Source of the DNA: UBA1141 sp963665155
GTDB lineage: Bacteria > Chloroflexota > Dehalococcoidia > Lucifugimonadales > UBA3495
Length of the DNA: 64,000 nucleotides
NCBI GenBank assembly: GCA_963665155.2
Contig: OY761986.2
Location: forward strand, 186,001-250,000
Direction: 5' to 3'
The position numbers were made by a program, and so were the translations under genes. Shown piece after piece: positions 57,078-64,000 of this stretch. The first letter of the stretch is position 1. Each line of letters starts with the position of its first letter. Below the pieces are notes generated by a model. It had not been told where the DNA came from, did not search any database, and saw only the letters and a list, made by a program, of their open reading frames with translations.

Positions 57078-58061
57078 TCAGTATGCTGCTAATTTGCGCA
57101 GGGCTTGGACCACTTTCTCGGTATCGGGCATGTAGGCTTCTTCCAGGTTCAGGGCAAAGGGCATGGTGGGGACGTCTAGGCCACAGAGCCGGGAGACGGG
57201 CCCATCCAGGTATTCGAAGGCTTGATCGGCGACCAGGGCCGCGATCTCGGCACCGACACCTCCGGTTACATTATCCTCATGGACAATGAGCAGTTTTCCA
57301 GTCTTCTTTACCGACTCAAGCACGGTTTCCGTGTCTAAAGGAGTCAAAGTCCGCAGGTCAACGACCTCGACGTTAATGCCCTCTCCGGAAACCTGCTCTG
57401 CGGCTTCCAGGCAATAATGAAGTGTCAATCCATAGGAGACAATGGTCATGTCGCTACCGAGACGTTTTACGTCCGCAACACCGAGGGGAATGGTGTATTC
57501 CCCCTCCGGCACTTCGCCTCGGACCAAGCGGTAGGTTTTTTTGTGCTCGAGAAAGACCACTGGATTGTCGTCCCGGACAGCGGATTTCAGCAAGCCTTTG
57601 GCGTCGTATGGGGTGGATGGAGTGACGACCTTTAGGCCGGGCGTGTGGAAGAAATGGGTCTCCACATTTTGCGAATGGAACAACCCTCCTCTTATGCCGC
57701 CGCCGTAAGGTATGCGCACCACTAAGGGCACACTGACAGCGCCGTTGGTGCCGTAGCAGGTACGGGCCGCCTCGCCGATGAGTTGGTTGACCGTGGGCCA
57801 AACGAAATCGGCAAATTCCACTTCGGGAATGGGCCGGAGCCCTCGGAAGGCCGCACCCAAGGCGATTCCCATAATTGAGGCCTCCGCCAAGGGGGCATCC
57901 ATCACTCGAGAAGCGCCAAATTCGTCGATAAGGCCTTGGGTAGCCAGGAAAACGCCGCCGCGCTTGCCTACGTCTTCACCCAACACGAATACCTTGGAGT
58001 CTCGTCGCATCTCTTCCCGAATTGCGTCCCGAACCGCTTCAATGACGGTGATTACTGGCAA
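57078..58061 (-). CDS. 2-oxoacid dehydrogenase E1, beta subunit
   Basis: The 327-residue transketolase-like beta subunit contains MPVITVIEAVRDAIREEMRR, FVLGEDVGKRGGVFLATQGL with the Glu that activates the thiamine cofactor, PIPEVEFADFVWPTVNQLIG, VPLVVRIPYGGGIRGGLFHS and the C-terminal KLLIVHEDNVTGGVGAEIAA. It pairs with the alpha subunit, encoded about 100 bp upstream, to decarboxylate the 2-oxoacid and reduce the lipoyl group of E2. Its stop lies 17 bp before the E2 start, so they are cotranscribed. Confidence 0.92.
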   Translation of the reverse strand: MPVITVIEAVRDAIREEMRRDSKVFVLGEDVGKRGGVFLATQGLIDEFGASRVMDAPLAEASIMGIALGAAFRGLRPIPEVEFADFVWPTVNQLIGEAARTCYGTNGAVSVPLVVRIPYGGGIRGGLFHSQNVETHFFHTPGLKVVTPSTPYDAKGLLKSAVRDDNPVVFLEHKKTYRLVRGEVPEGEYTIPLGVADVKRLGSDMTIVSYGLTLHYCLEAAEQVSGEGINVEVVDLRTLTPLDTETVLESVKKTGKLLIVHEDNVTGGVGAEIAALVADQAFEYLDGPVSRLCGLDVPTMPFALNLEEAYMPDTEKVVQALRKLAAY

Positions 58062-58165
58062 AGCCGCCTCCCAGTTAGGTAATTTATATAAGGCAAGTGA
58101 TCAGAATCCAATGAAGTGGGTTGATCTTCTCGATGACTTGGAATAATGCGAACGGCAAACGTCCG

Positions 58166-59230
58166 TCAAGGAGCGTAGACCATATCGTTGATCGTGGAAG
58201 CGTCAGGAAGGTCCGCTGCATCAGCGGCGTCGGTGGCTTCGTTTATGGCTTGTTGGGCTCGAGCCTTTATATTTTCCACTTCCTGTTGGTCAAGTAATCC
58301 TTGCTCTATCAAGAGATTGGCCATGGTCAGAACAGGGTCCAGTTTGCGGGCCTCCTCAACTTCCTCGGCTGGCCGATACCGCCGATCATCATCGTCAGTG
58401 GTGTGGGGCATAAACCGCTCCACCTTCATTTCCAACAGCACGGGTCCCTCGCTGCGAGCGTGGTTGATGGCCTCACGAGTAGCTTCATAGCACTGGATTA
58501 GGTCCATTCCGTCGACTGCGAATCCAGGAAAGCCGTAGCTCGCAGAACGGGAATAGATATCGTCTATTGCCATCTGTTGAGATTGGGGCACGGAAATTGC
58601 GTAGCGGTTATTTTCGCACACAAATATGATAGGAAGATGATGGATTCCGGCGAAGTTCATGGCCTCATGGGTTTCACCTTGGCTCGAGCCACCGTCGCCG
58701 AAGTAGACCAGAACTACGGTATCGTCGCCCAACATCTTGCAACCCAAAGCGTATCCCGCACCCTGGGTGAGACCGGCGGACACCACGTTGGAAATCTGAA
58801 TAATCTTGTTTGGAAGGTCGGCGCCCTGAAGGGGGAATTGCCTGGCGTTACTGTACGGTTCCCCTGCTTTGCCCATGAATGATTTCATTACCTGGGTGGG
58901 GGTTAGCCCCGCTGACATTTTCAAAGCCAGGTCCCGATAATACGGGAATAGAAAACAACGGCCGTCTTTTTCCGCCGCCAGCAGGCTGCCCAGTTGAGCT
59001 GCTTCATGACCTTGGGAAGATGCGGCTATGGGAACCTTGCCTTGGCGGTTCAATGCCCAAATCCGCTCGTCGGCGGTGCGTGCCAAGACCATCCGGGTGA
59101 ATATGTCCACCAAGTCTTCGGAGGTGAGGCTGCCGGGTAGAGGCCCAGACGCCTTTGCTGTTTCTTTTCTTTTGGTTGCGGTTGCTTTGCCGCCGGACTG
59201 GCGGGTGCCCCTAGGTTTGGTCTGAGCCAT
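58166..59230 (-). CDS. 2-oxoacid dehydrogenase E1, alpha subunit
   Basis: The ATG at 59230 (MAQTKPRG) follows GAGGGGA and is preferred over an upstream in-frame start at 59299 that lacks a ribosome binding site. The 354-residue protein has a basic, disordered N-terminus of about 35 residues. Then come IAASSQGHEAAQLGSLLAAE, FLFPYYRDLALKMSAGLTPT, the TPP-binding motif VYFGDGGSSQGETHEAMNFA ending in FVCENNRYAIS (G-D-G...N), and RFMPHTTDDDDRRYR. The S-Q-G-x-E-A and Y-R-D features lean towards the branched-chain type of E1, but pyruvate remains possible. It is the first gene of the E1-alpha, E1-beta, E2, lipB run. Confidence 0.88.
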   Translation of the reverse strand: MAQTKPRGTRQSGGKATATKRKETAKASGPLPGSLTSEDLVDIFTRMVLARTADERIWALNRQGKVPIAASSQGHEAAQLGSLLAAEKDGRCFLFPYYRDLALKMSAGLTPTQVMKSFMGKAGEPYSNARQFPLQGADLPNKIIQISNVVSAGLTQGAGYALGCKMLGDDTVVLVYFGDGGSSQGETHEAMNFAGIHHLPIIFVCENNRYAISVPQSQQMAIDDIYSRSASYGFPGFAVDGMDLIQCYEATREAINHARSEGPVLLEMKVERFMPHTTDDDDRRYRPAEEVEEARKLDPVLTMANLLIEQGLLDQQEVENIKARAQQAINEATDAADAADLPDASTINDMVYAP

Positions 59231-60175
59231 TATTTCCCCTCGAGAAGGATTGCGTATTAGGACATTGGATAAACCGAGTGATAGGTCTTGGGTCATCATG
59301 GCGGAGCCGTTTTTGGCCGACGAGCGTTTTGTTAGTCCACCAAATGCTAGGCCCCGAATCTTAAACTATCTGCTTAAACTATCAAATTGAACGAGATTAT
59401 CGAGCATCGGTCGAATCTAGATTCTTCCGATGTTGACCCATAAACCATGCCGATTGACCGTTCGGGTGGCCACAATTATATATGCCCACAAGCGATGCTC
59501 GCAAATCCCCGTCTATTGCCGGTCATCGGGGGTTTTTTCCGAGGGAACAATGGGCCATGAATACGATGGATACCAAGAGGACGATGAATAGGACGATGAA
59601 TTTGAGGCGCAGGGACTAGCACTAATTTGGTTGCTTTGCGGTTCAGCCAAATTCCGAACTAACCAGGGCTCATAGGGACCGAGGTCATTGAAAAATAAAA
59701 GTTGTAGCAATATTCGTGACATTCTCCATTGACAACGTCCTTTTAGGCGTGGATTAGAATCTCGGAGTTGAAATTGTCGATGCGCGGCCGAGCCGATGGG
59801 CTCAGGTTCCTCGTATCAAGACAATTTCCGGGGCCTGGTGGAGCTTAGCTTGATTGGAGCTTGGCTTAATTGGAAGTGGGCCCGGGTTGATGCCGGGACC
59901 GGTGCGAGGGGTAGGGGGATGAATAGAGCCAGCTTAACATTGTTAAGCTGGCCGGTCCCGGAGATGAGTGGCGGCGCTAATGCAGCGCCCGTGCATGCGG
60001 GCGACTGTATTGGCATTAATGAATTCTTAGTTAACATAACGTTGATACATCGCCTGGCTGCAACCAGGGTGCCGAAACAATAACACCTTAATCTTCCAGT
60101 GCTCTGAAATTCTGTGGAAGAGGAAGAATCCGTGGGCATCGGGCGGGACACTGTTGACGTGGGAGTGTGCGGAAA
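59231..60175. other. Divergent intergenic region before dnaA
   Basis: About 0.9 kb has no supported gene. A TTGACA element at 59729-59734, with ATTAGA 18 nt further on, may be a promoter for dnaA. Inverted AGCTTAACA/TGTTAAGCT is at 59930-59951. The section from 60000 to 60055 is AT-rich. No clear 9-mer DnaA boxes were found here, in contrast to the region after dnaA. Confidence 0.45.
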
Positions 60176-61633
60176 ATGAATGAGGTAACCAGCAAGGAGG
60201 TCTGGAGAGCCGTCTTGGGCGAACTCCAGCTCCAACTTCCTCGGCCCACCTATGAAACCTGGTTAAAACAGACTGAAGGTGTCAGCTGTGATGGCCAATA
60301 TTTCGTGGTGGAAGTGCCGACCGCATTTACCGTGGCTTGGCTGGAACGGCGGATGTACCAGTCCATTCAAAAGACGGTGGAGAAAGTATCCAAACAGTCA
60401 TTGGAAATAATTTTTCAAGTAAAAGACAGCGGCGCCAGCCAATCAACAACTAATCGCGCCAACACGGATTTGAAACGATCCGGGTCAGGAGAACTTGGCC
60501 CTAGGCGATCTGGATTCAGGGCCTCCATAGAGGACGAGCTTGGGACCTCCAACAGGATGGGCCAGGCTTCCAGCCTCAATCCCAAGTACACCTTCGATTC
60601 GTTTGTGGTGGGAGCGTCCAACAACTTAGCCTACAGCGCCGCAAGGGCGGTCTGTGAGGCACCCGGGCGGGACTATAACCCGTTATTTATTTATTCCGGG
60701 GTGGGCTTGGGCAAGACTCACTTGCTCCATGCGATCGGTCATCAATGCATTGCTCAGGGAATGCAGGTGCTCTACGCTACCTCCGAGCAGTTCACCAACG
60801 AGTTCATTTCGGCGATCTTGAACCGCACCACAGAGGCCTTTCGCAACCGCTACCGTAGCGTCCAAGTCCTACTAATGGATGATGTCCAGTTTTTGAGCGG
60901 CAAAGAGCAGACCCACGAAGGTTTCTTTCATACGTTTAACGAGCTTCACGTTTCGGGAAACCAGGTGGTTATTACTTCAGATCGACCGCCACGCTCCCTG
61001 GCATTGTTGGAAGACAGGTTGCGGTCCCGGTTTGAGTGGGGCCTGACCACGGATATCCAGCCGCCAAATCTGGAAACCCGCATGGCTATTCTGGCCGCCA
61101 AAGCAGCACAGATCGGCGTGACATTAAGCGACAGTATCGTGGAATTGATTGCCAAAAGGGTCCAGAAAAACGTGAGGGAATTAGAAGGCGTCTTGAATCG
61201 TATGGCTGCGTTTGCGCAACTTGGAAACACGCCGGTAACCCTGGAATCCACCATGAGAATATTGGGCGATCTGAATGCCGACGCAGACCGTCACTCCATC
61301 GACCCTGAGCGGATAATCGAAGAGACAGCCAGTTTCTATAAATTGTCGCCATCCGACATTTTAGGGCGCAGCCGGACGCAAAAAATCGCCCTTGCCCGCC
61401 AAGTGGTCATGTACCTGCTTATTTATGAGCTGGAGCTTTCCCCGACCCAGGTCGGACGTCTCCTGGGGGGGAGAGATCATGCCACAGTGATACATGGCGC
61501 CGGAAAGGTTAACGGTGGCGTCAACGAGAACGGCCAATTGCGCAAAGATGTCTTGATTATAAAAGAGGCCATATTCGCTCCTGAACCCAAAGACCGCGCG
61601 GGAACCGGAATGGCGAACGCAATCTCCGGCTAG
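60176..61633 (+). CDS. dnaA: Chromosomal replication initiator DnaA
   Basis: The ATG at 60176 (MNEVTSKEVW) has GTGGGAG 10 nt upstream; a GTG at 60167 is the alternative. Domain I is VWRAVLGELQLQLPRPTYET. After a linker, the AAA+ domain carries Walker A (YSGVGLGKTHLLHAIGHQ), Walker B (VQVLLMDDVQFLSGKEQTHE) and sensor regions (QVVITSDRPPRSLALLEDRL with the arginine finger area). Domain IV has the DNA-binding signature LLGGRDHATVIHGAGKV. The length of 485 residues is normal. It opens double-stranded DNA at oriC, and the spacer just downstream has candidate boxes. Confidence 0.96.
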   Translation: MNEVTSKEVWRAVLGELQLQLPRPTYETWLKQTEGVSCDGQYFVVEVPTAFTVAWLERRMYQSIQKTVEKVSKQSLEIIFQVKDSGASQSTTNRANTDLKRSGSGELGPRRSGFRASIEDELGTSNRMGQASSLNPKYTFDSFVVGASNNLAYSAARAVCEAPGRDYNPLFIYSGVGLGKTHLLHAIGHQCIAQGMQVLYATSEQFTNEFISAILNRTTEAFRNRYRSVQVLLMDDVQFLSGKEQTHEGFFHTFNELHVSGNQVVITSDRPPRSLALLEDRLRSRFEWGLTTDIQPPNLETRMAILAAKAAQIGVTLSDSIVELIAKRVQKNVRELEGVLNRMAAFAQLGNTPVTLESTMRILGDLNADADRHSIDPERIIEETASFYKLSPSDILGRSRTQKIALARQVVMYLLIYELELSPTQVGRLLGGRDHATVIHGAGKVNGGVNENGQLRKDVLIIKEAIFAPEPKDRAGTGMANAISG

Positions 61634-61898
61634 GCTTAACGGGTAGGCTTAAAAGGGGAGGAATTTCCTCTGGATTGCGAGAACTATCCAGCCGCCCCTC
61701 AGTGGATAACCTGGCTATTTTCGTGGAAAGGATGCCGCGAATCGTGGATAGGTATGTGTGGGAGCGCTGGAGACGACTTCCTGTGGGCCAACCCACGGGT
61801 GACCCGAGACCTGGCTGGCTAAATCTCCAATTGGTGTAAGATGTCTCTTTGCACACTAATATTTATTCACCCCAGGAATTGGTAATGAAGAAATCCGC
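61634..61898 (+). other. oriC: Candidate oriC with phased DnaA-box-like sites
   Basis: In the spacer between dnaA and thiI, three same-strand 9-mers lie exactly 21 bp apart: AGTGGATAA (61701), CGTGGAAAG (61722) and CGTGGATAG (61743). Read on the other strand they are TTATCCACT, CTTTCCACG and CTATCCACG, close to the DnaA box TTATCCACA. A short AT-rich tract (ACTAATATTTATTCA, about 61855-61869) could be the unwinding element. The site may instead autoregulate or be incomplete. Confidence 0.45.
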
Positions 61899-63095
61899 AT
61901 GACAACCCCTTTGAAAATCCACGTCATCGTCAAAACCCACGAACTCGCGCTGAAAGGCAAGAACCGGCCCTGGTTTATGCGACACTTGGTTAACAACCTG
62001 CGCAAAGCCACTAGGGGAACGGGAGTGTCGAAAGTGTGGCAAGGTCACATGTTGGTGGGGCTGTCGTTGCGGGACGAGTCCAGTTGGCCAGAGGTGCGAG
62101 ACCGGGTCAGGGAATGCTTTGGCGTGGCCAAGTTCTTTAAAGCGTATGAGGTGCCTCTCGATTTGGACAAGGTGAAGGAGGTATTGCCAGACCTCTTGAG
62201 TGACCGGCAATTCCAGTCCTTTCGCATATCGGCCAACCGGGCCGACAAAAGGTTCCCAATAACCTCCGAGGAAATCAACCGCGACATGGGCACCTTCGTA
62301 AAGGACCTTTCCGGCGCTCGGGTGGACCTGAAGAATCCAGAGCTTGAAGTTTTTATTGACGTGCTGGCTTCCGGCATTCTCCTTTATTTCGAGGAAGTGA
62401 AGGGTCACGGCGGCTTGCCCGTAGGGGTCAGCGGTGACGTGATGACAATGCTTTCGGGGGGTATAGACTCGCCGGTTGCAGCGTGGCAAATGATGAAGCG
62501 AGGTTGCCGCTCCCATTTCACCCACTTTCATAGCTACCCTTTGGTCGACCGCTCTTCCATCGAAAAGGCTATGGATTTGACTGACCACCTTACGCAACAC
62601 CAATTTACGTCCAGCTTGTCATTGGTGCCTTTGGGAGAAATTCAAAAGAAAATAATCGTGGCTACACCGCCAGCCTTTCGTGTGATTCTATACCGCCGGT
62701 TTATGGTGAGAATTACCGAAGTTTTGGCCCGACGCCAGGGTGCCAAAGCGATTATCACCGGCGAAAGCTGCGGTCAGGTGAGTTCACAGACCCTCGATAA
62801 CATCGCCGTGATCGACGCCGTGGCTAATATGCCTGTCCTTCGGCCGTTAATTGGGCAAAACAAAGAGGAAATCATAAATTTGTCCCGCAAGATGGGCACT
62901 TTTCCGATTTCCATACAGCCGGACCAAGATTGCTGCAGCCTTTTCGTGCCCAAGCATCCCGAAACCCACGCTCGCCTCGAGACAGTGCTCAAGTTGGAGT
63001 CCGGTCTTGCGGTAGACGAGTTGGTTGAAGCGGCGGTGGCTGGTACCGAAGTGCGTGAATTTTCCGCGATTCATTCCGAATCGCAGGTCGTCTGA
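61899..63095 (+). CDS. thiI: tRNA 4-thiouridine synthase/thiamine biosynthesis ThiI
   Basis: The 398-residue protein has the ThiI order: a ferredoxin-like/THUMP N-terminal half (ELALKGKNRPWFMRHLVNNL, FRISANRADKRFPITSEEIN, GHGGLPVGVSGDVMTMLSGG) and a PP-loop ATPase (MLSGGIDSPVAAWQMMKRGC) with the later SLVPLGEIQKKI and ITGESCGQVSSQTLDNIAVI. It adenylates U8 of tRNA for sulfur transfer. The length fits the short form without a C-terminal rhodanese domain, so sulfur must come from another carrier. The ATG at 61899 is the natural start. Confidence 0.93.
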   Translation: MTTPLKIHVIVKTHELALKGKNRPWFMRHLVNNLRKATRGTGVSKVWQGHMLVGLSLRDESSWPEVRDRVRECFGVAKFFKAYEVPLDLDKVKEVLPDLLSDRQFQSFRISANRADKRFPITSEEINRDMGTFVKDLSGARVDLKNPELEVFIDVLASGILLYFEEVKGHGGLPVGVSGDVMTMLSGGIDSPVAAWQMMKRGCRSHFTHFHSYPLVDRSSIEKAMDLTDHLTQHQFTSSLSLVPLGEIQKKIIVATPPAFRVILYRRFMVRITEVLARRQGAKAIITGESCGQVSSQTLDNIAVIDAVANMPVLRPLIGQNKEEIINLSRKMGTFPISIQPDQDCCSLFVPKHPETHARLETVLKLESGLAVDELVEAAVAGTEVREFSAIHSESQVV

Positions 63096-63112
63096 CCGGG
63101 TTCGCGCTCCGT

Positions 63113-64000
63113 ATGGAAAGCGAAGGAGAGCCGACATCAGAAGACCTGTCAACGGGCCCCTCAGATGCCAACTTCCCTCCGGCAGGTGAGCCTCTCTTAA
63201 TTGGGACACTCCCTCCCATAGACGATGGACATCGGTCCAAGTTATTGACAGACCTGCTAAAAGGCGTCTCCCGCAGTTTTTATCTAACCCTCCGTGTGTT
63301 GCCGCCGGGCCTGCGCCAGCCGATGGGCCTGGCTTATTTGTTGGCCAGAGCCGCCGATACCATCGCCGATACCTCGCTGGTCTCTCCCGAGTTGCGCTTG
63401 GAGCTTCTTTTGGAGCTGCGTCGCCAGGTTAAAGGGCCCGCCCTATTGGAGCCGCTACGGCGCATTGAATCGGAACTGACGGACCTCCAATCCATCCCCA
63501 AAGAACGGGAGTTGCTGTCCGCACTCCCAGCGGCATTCGCATTGCTGGAGGCTACACCTGAGCCTGACGCAACCTTTGTGCGCTCCGTCGTTGTTACCCT
63601 GACGATGGGAATGGAACAGGACCTTGTCCTATTTCCGGTTGAAGGCTCGGGCAGTGTGAAGTCGCTGGAGGACGCGTTCGCATTGGACCGGTACACCTAT
63701 TTGGTCGCTGGTTGTGTCGGTGAGTTCTGGACGGCGATTACGGTGGCCCATACCAACTCTCTGAGGAATTGGGACCGAGATGCTATGGCCCGGACAGGGG
63801 TCAGGTTCGGCAAAGCGCTGCAACTAACCAATGTTCTGCGCGATGTGCCCAAGGACTTGCGGATTGGGCGGTGTTACTTACCTGGTTCCGAACTGGCCGG
63901 GCTGGGGCTTTCTCCCGAGGATTTGCTGGACCCAACCCACGGTAACGTTGCTCGTCTCGTCTTGGTGGATTGGATTAATACTGCGTTGGATCATTACCAA
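63113..64000 (+). CDS. Squalene/phytoene synthase family protein (partial at window end)
   Basis: The frame opens at ATG 63113, 17 bp after thiI, and is still open at the window edge after 296 codons. A 40-residue acidic lead precedes KGVSRSFYLTLRVLPPGLRQ and AYLLARAADTIADT, the first Asp-rich diphosphate-binding motif. Later come DRYTYLVAGCVGEFW and FGKALQLTNVLRDVPKDLRI, the second Asp-rich site. The enzyme couples two prenyl diphosphates head to head to give squalene or phytoene. The exact product cannot be decided from this part. No clear ribosome binding site is visible; it may be translationally coupled to thiI. Confidence 0.87.
   Translation, partial: MESEGEPTSEDLSTGPSDANFPPAGEPLLIGTLPPIDDGHRSKLLTDLLKGVSRSFYLTLRVLPPGLRQPMGLAYLLARAADTIADTSLVSPELRLELLLELRRQVKGPALLEPLRRIESELTDLQSIPKERELLSALPAAFALLEATPEPDATFVRSVVVTLTMGMEQDLVLFPVEGSGSVKSLEDAFALDRYTYLVAGCVGEFWTAITVAHTNSLRNWDRDAMARTGVRFGKALQLTNVLRDVPKDLRIGRCYLPGSELAGLGLSPEDLLDPTHGNVARLVLVDWINTALDHYQ

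Overview
The window looks like a chromosomal segment of a GC-rich bacterium, probably a member of the Chloroflexota (Dehalococcoidia/SAR202-like). The basis is modest: a lipoprotein with a typical lipobox and a Pro/Thr linker, a secreted protein with an APTATPTPSPTP-type linker, and a heavy load of insertion sequences and decayed defence genes. The assignment is inference.

The left two thirds (about 1-44.6 kb) is an accessory region. From 1 to 13 kb lies a graveyard of defence genes: a Hachiman-like HamA/HamB pair, a sacsin/NOV-like giant protein, and SIR2, DUF262 and HsdR stubs. An intact-looking ThsB-like TIR protein survives beside them. These are cut up by IS701 and IS3 elements. A small metabolic pair, a histidine-decarboxylase-like enzyme and a double-ACT protein, sits at 13.5-15.1 kb. 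From 15.2 to 26.5 kb mobile elements are packed almost end to end: IS1380, IS630, two IS701 copies, two nearly identical IS1182 copies and a 145-bp MITE. The IS701, IS1182 and MITE units share CTAG junctions. From 26.5 to 30.8 kb come remnants of an AAA ATPase/DUF4276 pair fused in frame to a truncated HsdR.

At 31-34.6 kb a complete group II intron, with an RT-maturase-HNH protein, splits a gene. Precise splicing would restore a protein with four tandem XRE-type helix-turn-helix domains. From 34.6 to 40.2 kb there is little coding sequence: an IS110 remnant, a STAS-domain gene, a series of perfect palindromes next to a repeated TGTACACG motif, and a 16-bp palindrome that looks like a parS centromere site. 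A HigBA-type toxin-antitoxin pair, a CoiA-like double nuclease and a second IS1182-type element follow.

The right third is largely chromosomal backbone. It begins with two extracellular proteins on the minus strand: a tandem gluzincin-like peptidase that is frameshifted, and a subtilisin with nine RCC1 repeats. Next are an aminotransferase, an amidohydrolase, lipB, and the E2, E1-beta and E1-alpha genes of a 2-oxoacid dehydrogenase, where LipB would supply the lipoyl group used by E2. The window ends with dnaA, a short spacer with phased DnaA-box-like sites that is a candidate origin, thiI, and a partial squalene/phytoene synthase gene. The nearness of dnaA, the candidate oriC and parS suggests the origin-proximal part of the chromosome. 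No tRNA, rRNA or CRISPR array was seen.
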